NCBI RefSeq assembly: GCF_013410115.1
Contig: NZ_JACCCV010000001.1
Location: 248,001-312,000 of the forward strand
DNA from: Tunturiibacter gelidiferens
Lineage (GTDB): Bacteria; Acidobacteriota; Terriglobia; Terriglobales; Acidobacteriaceae
Reading direction: 5' to 3'
Length of the DNA stretch: 64,000 nucleotides
Position numbers and translations under genes: made by a program
The notes under the pieces: generated by a model
Databases searched by the model: none
The model's input: the letters and a program-made list of their open reading frames with translations, nothing else
What the model was told of the DNA's origin: nothing
Part shown: piece by piece, positions 45,487 through 54,947 of the stretch
How the letters are laid out: the number at the start of each line of letters is the position of its first letter
Position numbering within the stretch: the stretch's first letter is position 1

Positions 45487-46623
45487 ATGGACCCCAAAGC
45501 GATCCTCAGCGCCGTGGAGAACCAGGAGGGATTAATCGAAGAGACCCTCCGAGCTCTCGTCCAGCAGGAATCTCCAAGTGAAGACCCGCAGGCAGTTAAC
45601 GCAGCCGTCGGCCTTGTCGAACAATGGGCTGAAGAGATAGGTGCCCGATCCAAACGCCATAGACAGCATCAATTCGGCGACGTTCTGGAGCTCCGCTTCG
45701 GCCCCTCGCGCTCCAAACAAAAACCTATCCTCCTATTGGGGCATCTCGACACCGTCTGGCCCCTCGGCACACTAAAGTCAATGCCATGGCGAAAGGCAAA
45801 CGGGAGACTTTGGGGACCAGGCGTATTAGACATGAAGGCCGGAGTCGTAATGGCTCTGGCAGCCGTTAGATCATTGCAACAGTTGAAGTTAGCTCACCCG
45901 ATAACGCTCCTGCTCAACAGCGACGAGGAGGTCGGAAGCACTATTTCGCGGCCAATAACCGAGAAGCTGGCCGGAGATTCGTCTGTCGTGTTGGTGCTGG
46001 AGCCGGCCCAGGGGTTGGCTTATAAGACTGCCCGAAAGGGCGTAGGCCAATACAATGTGCAGGTTACCGGAGTCGGAGCACATAGCGGCGTCGACTTTGA
46101 GCGCGGCCACTCCGCGATTCTTGAACTCACAAAGCTGGTCCAAACCATCTCCGGATTCACAAATCTGCAGCGCAAACTGACGGTGAATTGTGGTGTCATC
46201 GCTGGTGGAACGCGGTCCAATGTCGTCCCGTCGCACGCCTCCGCGGAGGTCGACGTCCGTATCGCGAAGGCTAGTGACGCCGCCTACGTCGACAGGCTTT
46301 TCCGGAAACTCAAGGTCTCAGACCCCCACTGCAAACTCACAATAACTGGCGGCATCAATCGTCCCCCGATGGAACGCAAGTCGGGAACCATCGCCCTCTT
46401 CAAAAAAGCGCGGGAACTCGCCGCCGAAATTGGCTTTAGCCTTGAGGAGGCGTCTACCGGCGGCGGCTCCGACGGCAACTTCACCGCTGCCCTCGGTGTG
46501 CCAACGCTCGACGGGATGGGCGCTGTGGGCGATGGCGCCCACGCCGCACACGAGTCCGTCGTCATCGAGCACCTCGTACCGCGAACGGCTCTGCTCGCGG
46601 CCATGATCGCCAGCATCGAGTGA
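45487..46623 (+). CDS. M20 family metallopeptidase (glutamate carboxypeptidase-like)
   Basis: A 378-residue zinc peptidase with the M20 ligand set: LLGHLDTVWPLG (His and Asp), GPGVLDMKAGVV (bridging Asp), NSDEEVGS (catalytic Glu pair) and the late GAVGDGAHAAHESV (His). A dimerisation domain (about 175-290) sits in the middle. No signal peptide is seen, so the enzyme is likely cytoplasmic, unlike secreted carboxypeptidase G2. The substrate is unknown. It is divergent from lpxC. Confidence 0.9.
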   Translation: MDPKAILSAVENQEGLIEETLRALVQQESPSEDPQAVNAAVGLVEQWAEEIGARSKRHRQHQFGDVLELRFGPSRSKQKPILLLGHLDTVWPLGTLKSMPWRKANGRLWGPGVLDMKAGVVMALAAVRSLQQLKLAHPITLLLNSDEEVGSTISRPITEKLAGDSSVVLVLEPAQGLAYKTARKGVGQYNVQVTGVGAHSGVDFERGHSAILELTKLVQTISGFTNLQRKLTVNCGVIAGGTRSNVVPSHASAEVDVRIAKASDAAYVDRLFRKLKVSDPHCKLTITGGINRPPMERKSGTIALFKKARELAAEIGFSLEEASTGGGSDGNFTAALGVPTLDGMGAVGDGAHAAHESVVIEHLVPRTALLAAMIASIE

Positions 46624-46653
46624 GCGACCAGCCGGTATCAGCCAGTCGTCGAT

Positions 46654-47253
46654 CTACACCTTCTCCGCGACGGGCGTATCCAGTTGAGCCTGAGCCAGCA
46701 ACGCGATGGTGCGAGCGATCGGCAGGCCGACAACATTGAAGTAGCAGCCCTCGATCCGAGGTATCCACCGTGCTGCGTAGCCCTGAATCGCGTAGGCCCC
46801 CGCCTTATCGAGCGGCTCGCCACTGGAGATGTATCGTCCAACCTCCGCGTCAGTGATTACGTTGAATGTCACCTGAGTGATGTCGAGATCGCGCACTGTC
46901 TTTTTCGCCGTGATCGCAGCGATGCCCGTCAACACTGCGTGTGTGCGCCCGCTCAGCAACTCCAGCATACGTCGTGCATCGGCACTGTCGGCCGGCTTCC
47001 CCAGAATGTGTCCCTCTACAACGACGCACGTATCCGCGCCAAGAACTACCAGAGGATCCTCAGAACGATCCGACGCTCTGTGCGCGTTCCACACAGCTTG
47101 CGCCTTCTCTTCGGCAAGCCGTTGCACATAAGCTGCGGCAGCCTCATTCGGTAACAGGTCTTCGTTCAGGTTCGCGGCCTCGGCTCTAAAGGTGAGACCC
47201 GCCTGCGTTAGAAGTTCGTGACGACGAGGAGAAGCAGAGGCGAGGATGAGCAT
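46654..47253 (-). CDS. maf: Maf-family nucleoside triphosphate pyrophosphatase
   Basis: House-cleaning enzyme that hydrolyses modified or canonical NTPs. The product of about 199 residues starts MLILASASPRRHELLTQAGL and contains VLGADTCVVVEGHILGKPADSADARRMLELLSGRTHAVLTG and YAIQGYAARWIPRIEGCYFNVVGLP, all core Maf blocks. ATG 47253 is the better start, as the preceding codon is GTG. It is convergent with the M20 gene. Confidence 0.94.
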   Translation of the reverse strand: MLILASASPRRHELLTQAGLTFRAEAANLNEDLLPNEAAAAYVQRLAEEKAQAVWNAHRASDRSEDPLVVLGADTCVVVEGHILGKPADSADARRMLELLSGRTHAVLTGIAAITAKKTVRDLDITQVTFNVITDAEVGRYISSGEPLDKAGAYAIQGYAARWIPRIEGCYFNVVGLPIARTIALLAQAQLDTPVAEKV

Positions 47254-47320
47254 CACTCTCTGAGAGTATCGACACAGCGGCGGATCTGCAAAATCGTCGC
47301 CTCTGCTCTATCGAAGTCCG

Positions 47321-48229
47321 CTAGCCATGAAGCTTATCCAAGGTGACCCGCGCCTGCATGGTGTACGTAGCGCCCGGAGCGAGCGTGATCGCATCGGTCG
47401 CCGCGTTGACCGTCTCAATCGCGACAAACTCATGCCACTCCGAAGGGTCCATATCCGCCAACTTCGCCGCTCCCGACTCCCAGGGGTTCCACACGACCGT
47501 AGTGTTGGAGCCTGTCTTTGCAACAGCAATTCGCCGTTTGCGCACAGGATCACTCAGCGTGCAGGTAGCGGTCGTGTCCAGGTAGACGCGATCTGTTGGA
47601 CCGGTCACGGTGATATCGCCGTGCTGCACCTTCTCCTTGAAGCTATCGACCTTGTCGAGATAGCTGACTCCATCCAGACCTGCAATGGCGATCTCGTGAA
47701 CATCCGCGACTGCATAGTAAGTATGCAGCGCCTCCTCAAAGACAAGCGGTGTATCCGCATCGTTGGCCACCGTCAGCTGCATCGTCAGGGTGCGTCCGAT
47801 GGTGAGCTGATAGCCAAGATGGAAGTGATCGTATCCGAGACTGCGGCTGAGATCGTTAGCCCCGAGCGTAAAGGTAAGGTGCAGATCCTCACCAGCCAGC
47901 GCAGCAAACGCGAGCGTCCAGTCCTGAATTCGCGCGAATCCGTGCGAAGGCCCTGTCTTTCCGTCGTGACGCGTTGCAAACCACGGAAACGCAATCGGCA
48001 CTCCGCCGCGAATTGCCTTCCCTGGTGCCAGATCGGTCTTGCGGCTGGTAAAGATCGCAGGCTGATGGCCCGCAGGCTGCCACGCGGTCAGGTGCGCGCC
48101 TTGCAGGTATACGGTCGCAGTCGCGTGTGGCGTCGTAATGTCGGCACGTACAAGACCACCTTCCGTTGCGTGAAATGCGAGAACACCCGGCAGGCCAAAG
48201 TGTTCGTTCAATTGGTTGATATCCATCAT
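47321..48229 (-). CDS. D-hexose-6-phosphate mutarotase
   Basis: Aldose-1-epimerase-fold enzyme that interconverts anomers of glucose-6-phosphate (YeaD group). The 302-residue protein shows the binding blocks YLQGAHLTAWQPAG, IRGGVPIAFPWFA, SHGFARIQDW (His), EEALHTYYAVADV and DMDPSEWHEFVAIETVNA with the catalytic Glu. AAGGAAAAAAAGAA precedes the start. Probably a lone gene. Confidence 0.92.
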   Translation of the reverse strand: MMDINQLNEHFGLPGVLAFHATEGGLVRADITTPHATATVYLQGAHLTAWQPAGHQPAIFTSRKTDLAPGKAIRGGVPIAFPWFATRHDGKTGPSHGFARIQDWTLAFAALAGEDLHLTFTLGANDLSRSLGYDHFHLGYQLTIGRTLTMQLTVANDADTPLVFEEALHTYYAVADVHEIAIAGLDGVSYLDKVDSFKEKVQHGDITVTGPTDRVYLDTTATCTLSDPVRKRRIAVAKTGSNTTVVWNPWESGAAKLADMDPSEWHEFVAIETVNAATDAITLAPGATYTMQARVTLDKLHG

Positions 48230-48278
48230 TTCTTTTTTTCCTTACGCTTGCCTTGACGAACAGAATCGCTGGCGCGAG

Positions 48279-49073
48279 TCATATCTGCGAGTAAGCCATC
48301 GGGCTCAATATCAGATTTGAGATGTTACTCACGATCTCCTCAAAGTTATAACGCGGCGAGCTCTTCAACTTGGTCCACTCGGGATCGGTACGGAATTTGT
48401 CCCATTTGACGTTGAGCTCGGTCAGATCCGAAAAGCTGAGCATGTAGGTAAGGTTCGGCATTCGCGGACCGATTAGCGTATCGCCGTAGAAGACCTGGCC
48501 GAATCCTGCACGCTGAAAGATGTCGAACTCCCCGTGATGAAACATCTCGACCTTGCGAATATGGTCCTGATTGCTGGGACTTTCGTAGGTGCGCAGTTGA
48601 AATATTCTTTTGCCGTGCTCTACCGTTGCTACTGGCGGAGTCAACTTCGGCCAACCTTCAAACGCAATATGAAGCGAGCTCTCGATGCGCTGAAAGGCGG
48701 GTGCAGTCGCTGGCGCATTCCAGAACGGCTCTGCCGCCTTCATGAACTGCTCATCATGTACAAGTTGCAGTTCAGCCGAGACGAGCGTCTCCAGCTTTGA
48801 GCATGGCAGCAAAAGATATAGCGTCGGCGTCTCCGGCCCAATGTCCAGATGGAAGGCCCCAACCGGCGCAATGCCCATTCGATTCAATGCTGGAATCAAT
48901 GCTTCTGATATGTAACTGTCGGTGAGCTTAATCTGTGGACCGGTCTGCAAATGGTACCTGCGAATCTCATAGAATTCGCGCGGTTTGCCGGATGAAGTCT
49001 GAGCCGACCCCTGATTCGCGAGTGCGAGCGCTGAAGTTGCAAGAGATGCGGTCAAGAATTCACGCCTTTCCAT
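48279..49073 (-). CDS. Tat-exported NIPSNAP family protein
   Basis: Function unknown; NIPSNAP domains are ferredoxin-like dimeric modules. The 264-residue protein has a twin-arginine signal MERREFLTASLAT and two NIPSNAP repeats, EFYEIRRYHLQTGPQ near residue 32 and KRIFQLRTYESPSNQDH near residue 155, the second followed by MFHHGEFDIFQRAGFGQVFYGDTLIG. ATG 49073 follows GGGAGG at ideal spacing; the frame extends to 49145. It lies just downstream of the nucleoside hydrolase gene and may share its transcript. Confidence 0.87.
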   Translation of the reverse strand: MERREFLTASLATSALALANQGSAQTSSGKPREFYEIRRYHLQTGPQIKLTDSYISEALIPALNRMGIAPVGAFHLDIGPETPTLYLLLPCSKLETLVSAELQLVHDEQFMKAAEPFWNAPATAPAFQRIESSLHIAFEGWPKLTPPVATVEHGKRIFQLRTYESPSNQDHIRKVEMFHHGEFDIFQRAGFGQVFYGDTLIGPRMPNLTYMLSFSDLTELNVKWDKFRTDPEWTKLKSSPRYNFEEIVSNISNLILSPMAYSQI

Positions 49074-49169
49074 CAAGCCTCCCGTGGACCAATATCCCGT
49101 CGATACAGGACTGAGTCTCTCCTTACAGGATACAGACTCCGGCACGGGTTAACGCCAAAGCGCCTATGG

Positions 49170-50273
49170 TTAATTCACTGGAGAGCCAGGCTGAGGCGGC
49201 CCCTTCATCAGTTCGACGAAGAGCTTGTTGAATCGCGGCAAATCGAGGTCTGTCTGTACATGAACCAGCTGCAGATCGAGTTGAGGCTTGTTGGCCGAAG
49301 TCCACGAAAGCGTGTCTCCATAAAACGGCCCTCGAGTCAGGTCCACATCAACGTACAGCTTTTCCTCCTTGGTGATGATCGCTGGATCCAGCCACGCAGC
49401 GGCCGCAAGCTCGTCCCATAGGTAGTAAAACTCGCCCGTGTAAGCGGCCAGATACTTCGCTCCGGGGTTAGGCGAACGAGCAATCTCGCCCAGCATCTCC
49501 TTGGTGAAGCCTGTCTTGATGGAGATGTCGACCGTCGTCAGATCAATACGCGGCCAGTGGGCGCGAAGCGTAATGTGCGCGGCCTCGGGATCGAACCAGA
49601 AGTTGAACTCGTGTCGAGGATTGTTAGCAAACTCAGGATCGCCCGTCTGCGGACTCAGACTGCCACCCATGATCACGATGCCCTGCGTAAGTTCGGCGAA
49701 GTGCGGGTCAATCGTGATCGCGAGCGCAATGTTGGTGAGCGGGCCGGCGGCGTAGATCGTAACCTGATGCGGATGCGCATGGACCTGACGAACAAGGAAG
49801 TGCGCAGCGTCCTCCGCCAGGGGCTTCAGCGCAGGCTCGCCCTCAGCCAACTTCGGCACGACGTACGGCCCATGATAAGATTGCCGGCTCGTTGTCGCAG
49901 CAAGGTCGCCCCACGCCCCATACCAGGGAAAAGTCCCATAGAGTTGCTGCTGAACCTTCGACTCTTCCTCGGTCCTGACCAGCGGAAAGATCGCGCCCGG
50001 CACAACGGGAACATCCGGCCGATGAACCAGTTCGAGCATACGCAGAGTATGCTGCACCTCCTCCGGCTCCCACGCGTTCCCGCTCACCATGGTGATGCCC
50101 AGCACCTCGGCCTGCGGGGACTGCAGCAGCACCATCATCGCCATCTGGTTGGAGCCGCCAGGGCCGGAACCGTCCTGGTCGATCAAGACCATGCGCCTGG
50201 CCTGAGCGTTTGAAAGCTGCGAGATCGCAGCGAAAAAAACCGTGACGAGGAATAGAGAAGATCTTCGACTCAT
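49170..50273 (-). CDS. Exported nucleoside hydrolase-like protein with altered Asp cluster
   Basis: Predicted periplasmic inosine-uridine-type nucleoside hydrolase, which would split nucleosides into base and ribose. The product of about 367 residues has a signal peptide (about 1-24) and the family fold: VLIDQDGSGPGGSNQMAMM, GNAWEPEEVQ, VTIYAAGPLTNIALAI, and WDELAAAAWLDPAI late in the protein. The calcium-binding DxDxxxDD motif is changed: Asp32 and Asp34 remain, but the Asp pair reads Ser-Asn after a longer glycine loop. It may bind a different ligand or be inactive. GTG 50282 is an alternative start. Confidence 0.82.
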   Translation of the reverse strand: MSRRSSLFLVTVFFAAISQLSNAQARRMVLIDQDGSGPGGSNQMAMMVLLQSPQAEVLGITMVSGNAWEPEEVQHTLRMLELVHRPDVPVVPGAIFPLVRTEEESKVQQQLYGTFPWYGAWGDLAATTSRQSYHGPYVVPKLAEGEPALKPLAEDAAHFLVRQVHAHPHQVTIYAAGPLTNIALAITIDPHFAELTQGIVIMGGSLSPQTGDPEFANNPRHEFNFWFDPEAAHITLRAHWPRIDLTTVDISIKTGFTKEMLGEIARSPNPGAKYLAAYTGEFYYLWDELAAAAWLDPAIITKEEKLYVDVDLTRGPFYGDTLSWTSANKPQLDLQLVHVQTDLDLPRFNKLFVELMKGPPQPGSPVN

Positions 50274-50366
50274 GATCAGCACAGATTACCAGCCATCCCG
50301 ACAGATGGGGGTCGCAAAGATAACGAACAAGCTCTCCATCGCAACTGCCGTTATGCTTTAAACAAC

Positions 50367-50963
50367 ATGCGCCGAATTCCGCTCTGCCTGCTCCTCTTTG
50401 CTCTTCTTTTCTCTGCGCCTCACCCTGCCTCGGCGATCGAGGTGAAGGTCTCCGCGCAGGCCTTGGAGCGCACCCTGCGAGCACAGCTGTTCAACGGTCC
50501 ACAGGGCCGCTACTACATCCGTGGCGATGCCGCCTCGCCCTGTTATGTCTACGCCGAATCACCCCACGTCACCTTCGTCCAGGACCGCATCGTCGTCCAT
50601 GTTCATGCCAAATCGAAGCTTGGCACCTCTGTCCGTGGCGCCTGCCTCGGTGTCTCGCTCACTACCGACACCGACGTCTCGCTAATCCCCGAAGCAGAAG
50701 AAGAGAGCATCGGATTTCGCGACGCACGAATCGAAAAGCTCAGCGAATCCAGGGAGCTGAACTTCATCCTCGCACCCTTTCTGAGCCACAAGGTCCCCGC
50801 ACAGATGAAGGTCAACGCCGCCGTGCTGATGCGTCAGCTCCTCAGCCGCTCGACCGAAACCACCGGCTACGCCCTCTCGCTCGACTCGCTGAAACTACAC
50901 TCCCTGCTGGTCGAAGGCGAGTCGCTCGTGATGGACGCCGACGCAAACCTGAAGGTGAACTAA
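50367..50963 (+). CDS. Exported hypothetical protein
   Basis: Not recognised. The 198-residue product has a signal peptide (about 1-23, LCLLLFALLFSAPHPASA) and a beta-rich mature part with two Cys residues (DAASPCYVYAE and VRGACLGVSL) that could form a disulfide in the periplasm. It reads like a small lipid- or wall-associated protein, without a clear family. It is divergent from the nucleoside hydrolase gene and convergent with the receptor gene. Confidence 0.68.
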   Translation: MRRIPLCLLLFALLFSAPHPASAIEVKVSAQALERTLRAQLFNGPQGRYYIRGDAASPCYVYAESPHVTFVQDRIVVHVHAKSKLGTSVRGACLGVSLTTDTDVSLIPEAEEESIGFRDARIEKLSESRELNFILAPFLSHKVPAQMKVNAAVLMRQLLSRSTETTGYALSLDSLKLHSLLVEGESLVMDADANLKVN

Positions 50964-50989
50964 TCCGAAATTTCAGCATGGCTCATCAG

Positions 50990-53900
50990 CTAGAACGAAA
51001 GACGGGCTCCAAACTGAAACTGACGCGGATCGGATGCTGCAGTCGGCGTACCGGCCGCGGTATAAAGCAGGTTCACATCCAAAGTATTGTTTTTGTTAAT
51101 GATGTTGAAGACATCCATCGACACCTGCAGCGCGATCTCGTGCGGGAACATGAACGCCTTCGCTAGTCGAAGATCCGTAAACACGTTATACGGTTTCACC
51201 CCAACGTTGCGGCCAAGATTGCCGGCGTAATAGCTGCTCGCAGGCCCTGCATCTGGCGGCGCATCCGCGTAGCACGGCAGATTGAACGCCCCAGTCGGAG
51301 AGTACTTGGAGAGCACCGGAGCCGTGCCGCAGCTGGTGGGTGCGCTGTCACGAGCGACCGCGTTCGGCCGATCTGTCAGCGGATCGAAGTCAAAGTTCGT
51401 GTCCGTTCCCGTCAGGATGTTGAACGGCCTCCCCGAGGAGACCTCAAAGATCGGCGCCACCGTCACGCCGGAGAAAATCACAGGAACAAATCCCGAACCT
51501 CCAAGATGACCCGTGTTGTACACGCCCGAGAGTACAAAGCGATGGCGTTGGTCAAACGTCGAAGTGCTGCGTTCCGCATTCGGCGCGAAGTTGCTCTGAG
51601 GTGCATCTGACGTCGAAACCACATCAGTAGAGTCGTCGATCGCGTGGGACCACGTGTAGCTGACCAGAAACTCATAGTTCGTCGAAAGGCGCTTCCTCAA
51701 ATTCACGCTCAGAGCGTTATAGCTCGAGCTTCCGGTCGTCAGATTGGGCGACATATCGCCGAACGGAACAGGAATGCCGACGCCTAGTCCATCCGCCGCA
51801 GCGATCTCGCTCGCCAAAGCAACGCACTGCCCACCGCCCACATTCGGATTCGCGAGGAACGTCGCAAGTGAAGTATTCAGCCCGGATGGGCGAAAGAAGT
51901 TCAGCAGCGCTGGCGTAACAAAGGGACCTGTAGGGCCCGCTCCACAGGGATTGACCCCAGCCGCCGTCCCGACAGTCAACGGATTCGAGGTCGGACTGGC
52001 CGTTCCAGGTGCTGCCGTTCCCGCCTTCACCGCGTTCACCGCATTGCGCCAGTTGGCTGTCAGCAACTGCGGATTCACAGGATTCACGTTGATCGGACGG
52101 TTCAGATGCCGGCCCCCAGTCGAAGTAAACGCGACGTTCAACGAAGTATCGTGCCCCAGATCCTGCTCAACTCCAAACGACATCTGCTGCACATAAGGCG
52201 TCTTGTAGAACAAATCTGCAGGCAAGCCAGAAGGAAGAATCGCCAAAGGGAATCCAGTCGCCAGAAAGTTCTGGTTGACGAAGACGGAGTTCGAGTTGTT
52301 AGGATCGAACCGCTGTTGGCTTGCAAGATAGTTCACCCCGGCCGCGCTCGCGCCAAGACAGTTCGGGTTCCCCAGCGATCCCTGAAACGCATTGGTGGCG
52401 TTCAAATTCAGCGGACTTGCCGCAGCATTTGGACTCGCTATGCTGCAAGGAGCTCCACCCCCGAGAATGACGAGCGGAACCTTCGTCGAATTGAAGCTCG
52501 TCGATTGCGATTCAAGATTTCCAGGGGCGCGATCATAGAACAGCCCGTAGTTAGCGCGAATTACCGTCTTCGCATCTCCCCGCAGATCATAGGCAATCCC
52601 TATTCTGGGAGCAAAGTTCAGAGGCTGCAGTCGAATGCCTTCGCGAATCCCATAGATTCTCTCGGCTTGATTCGTATTGCTGTTCAAAGCAAGCTGCGTC
52701 GGGAAAGCCTCAATGTCATACCGAACCCCAAGATTCAACGTCATTCTGCTGGTAGCGCGCCAACTATCCTGCAGAAAAGCACCAAGCGTCTTCAGGTCAT
52801 ACTTGTACGTCGTCTGTCCAATGCCCTGCGCGAAGGACTGCGGAATCCCCAGACCATAAGCCTGAATGGCCGAGAACCCTGGCAAACCCGCAAGCAACGG
52901 CGAAACATCGGTCGCATTCAAACCGGCAAAGGTATAGTCGCCACCACCATAGAGCTGCCCCTGCAGCAGATTGATCGGAATATACCGAAGATCGATACCC
53001 GCCTTGAACGTGTGAGCACCGCGCGTGTAAGTAAAGTTGTCCTGCAGCTGGTTCTGATTCTCAATGCGATTCACAATCGAAAAGGGAGTCTTGCCAAAGT
53101 ACGCATACCCAGGGATATTCACCGCTGTGCTGCCTCCGCCGGGTGAGTTCGTGTTCGCGAATAGCACGGGGTGGCGCGCATACTGGAAACGCAGATCGTT
53201 CACCTTGTTGCTGCCGATAATAACCGTATACTGGGCCGCGATCGCAAAGTCGTGCAGACTCTGGGTGGCCGTGCGGGAGAAAGAATTCTCGCCAAGGTTC
53301 TGGTTTGCGGCACTCTCTTGTATGCCGGTGATGTAGCTAGGGCTCGCGCTGCCATGCAGAACGAGCTGCTGATTGCTGGTCAGCTTGTGATCGATCCGCA
53401 GCGAATAGACCTCGGTCTTTTCGGTCACCGGAAAGTTCCCGATCAGGCTGTTGAGCGGCGTAAACGAAGTTGGTGTTGCCTGGCCCGAAGTCGCGAAGTT
53501 CCTCGGGCCGATCGCAGACTGCAGAAATGCAGGATTCTGCCCAGTCGTAGCCAGCGAAGATCCCGATCCGACCAGAGCGATATATTGCTGAATTCCCGGT
53601 GTGTTCGGTGGAACGGCTGCATTCTGCAGAAACGCCTGCTGCTCCGGCGTACCCTGAATCGTAAGCGCACCGCCCGGAACCCCATAGAACCGGCTCACAT
53701 CGATGCTGGTCAGCCCAAAGTTGTTCGATCCGATATCCGAAAAGCCCGTCTCCTGCCGCCGCGTAATCTCGGTTGAGAAGAAGTAAAACGTCTTGTCAGG
53801 TATGATCGCTCCGCCGAGGGTGAAACCCGCCTGAACACGCGTATACGCTGGCTGGTCCACGGTCGAAAATGGGTTCGTCGCCTGAATATAGCGGTTGCGC

Positions 53901-54688
53901 AGGAACCCGAAAGCACTCGCATGGGTCTTATTTGTGCCTGATTTAGTCACAATATTAACTACGCCGCCCGACGCCCTACCGTACTCCGCCGCAAAGCCAT
54001 TCGTAATGATCTGGAACTCCTGCACCGCATCCTGCGATACCGTCGTCCGCGTGCCGCCAGAGATATAGTCCCCAGCATCGGCGCCATCGACATTGATCGA
54101 GTTAGACCGCGCCCGAACTCCGCCAAAGTTGAGCCCAGAGGTGGGAATCGCACCAACCGCAGGCGCAGCGTCGCGCGCAATCTGCGAGTTGGTCAAAGTG
54201 AAGTTGATGTAGTTGCGTCCGTTCGTCGGAAGGTTATCGATACGAAGCTGGTCGACCGTCGTGGACTGGGAGCTCCGCTGCGTCTCGACGATGTCCGCGC
54301 CTGAACTAACCGTAACAATCTGCGTCGTACCCACTGAAAGAGAGAGCGGAAGCTCGGCCTGTTCACCAGTCGTCAGAATCACATTCTTGCTGACGTACGT
54401 GTTGAAGCCGTTGGCCGTCGCCTTCACGGTGTACGTACCTGGCGGCAGCAGCAGCAGACGGTAGTTTCCTTGCGCATCCGTAGTCGTCGAACGGGAGAAG
54501 CCCTTCGATTCATCCGAGATCGTCACGGCTGCGTTGGGAATCACAGCCCCGGTCTGATCGTGAACAGTACCGTTGAGCTGCGCCGTAGAGATGTTCTGGG
54601 CCTGCAGAACAGTGGAGAAAAAGCACACCAGAAGAAGAACAGCGGCCAAAGCGTTGAAACAAAAAAGCCGCGAATTGGAATTGAACAT
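50990..54688 (-). CDS. TonB-dependent receptor, Oar-like with carboxypeptidase regulatory domain
   Basis: Very large outer-membrane receptor of 1232 residues, probably for uptake of large or complex substrates. A signal peptide (about 1-31) is followed by a carboxypeptidase-regulatory beta-sandwich (about 35-125, LNGTVHDQTGAVIPNAAVTI to GTYTVKATANGF), a plug domain with RIDNLPTNGRNYINFTLTNS and GRASGGVVNIVTKSGTN, and a long barrel ending in FGARLSF with a terminal Phe. The frame opens at 54748, but ATG 54688 with GGGAG nine bases ahead gives the proper signal. The form is abundant in acidobacteria. No SusD-like partner lies nearby. Confidence 0.92.
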   Translation of the reverse strand: MFNSNSRLFCFNALAAVLLLVCFFSTVLQAQNISTAQLNGTVHDQTGAVIPNAAVTISDESKGFSRSTTTDAQGNYRLLLLPPGTYTVKATANGFNTYVSKNVILTTGEQAELPLSLSVGTTQIVTVSSGADIVETQRSSQSTTVDQLRIDNLPTNGRNYINFTLTNSQIARDAAPAVGAIPTSGLNFGGVRARSNSINVDGADAGDYISGGTRTTVSQDAVQEFQIITNGFAAEYGRASGGVVNIVTKSGTNKTHASAFGFLRNRYIQATNPFSTVDQPAYTRVQAGFTLGGAIIPDKTFYFFSTEITRRQETGFSDIGSNNFGLTSIDVSRFYGVPGGALTIQGTPEQQAFLQNAAVPPNTPGIQQYIALVGSGSSLATTGQNPAFLQSAIGPRNFATSGQATPTSFTPLNSLIGNFPVTEKTEVYSLRIDHKLTSNQQLVLHGSASPSYITGIQESAANQNLGENSFSRTATQSLHDFAIAAQYTVIIGSNKVNDLRFQYARHPVLFANTNSPGGGSTAVNIPGYAYFGKTPFSIVNRIENQNQLQDNFTYTRGAHTFKAGIDLRYIPINLLQGQLYGGGDYTFAGLNATDVSPLLAGLPGFSAIQAYGLGIPQSFAQGIGQTTYKYDLKTLGAFLQDSWRATSRMTLNLGVRYDIEAFPTQLALNSNTNQAERIYGIREGIRLQPLNFAPRIGIAYDLRGDAKTVIRANYGLFYDRAPGNLESQSTSFNSTKVPLVILGGGAPCSIASPNAAASPLNLNATNAFQGSLGNPNCLGASAAGVNYLASQQRFDPNNSNSVFVNQNFLATGFPLAILPSGLPADLFYKTPYVQQMSFGVEQDLGHDTSLNVAFTSTGGRHLNRPINVNPVNPQLLTANWRNAVNAVKAGTAAPGTASPTSNPLTVGTAAGVNPCGAGPTGPFVTPALLNFFRPSGLNTSLATFLANPNVGGGQCVALASEIAAADGLGVGIPVPFGDMSPNLTTGSSSYNALSVNLRKRLSTNYEFLVSYTWSHAIDDSTDVVSTSDAPQSNFAPNAERSTSTFDQRHRFVLSGVYNTGHLGGSGFVPVIFSGVTVAPIFEVSSGRPFNILTGTDTNFDFDPLTDRPNAVARDSAPTSCGTAPVLSKYSPTGAFNLPCYADAPPDAGPASSYYAGNLGRNVGVKPYNVFTDLRLAKAFMFPHEIALQVSMDVFNIINKNNTLDVNLLYTAAGTPTAASDPRQFQFGARLSF

Positions 54689-54947
54689 GCGTGTTGCTCC
54701 CCATTGTGTCAGCCGGCCCAACTCCGTTGGCGACGGCCCGACTGACAACTTTAACGACGCGATGTTCTACATGAATGATCATTCAGTACGCAAGAGGAAA
54801 CCGGGGACGGCGGGGTTACCTGTGCAATCCCTCTTAAATTCCGCTCCCCCAATACCCCTGTTTTGAGCGCTTTGCCTAACCTCGACTGCCTTGCTCCCAC
54901 GTGGGCATATCGGAACAGGTCGCAACTTCCTTTGGCTTCGATTTGCT

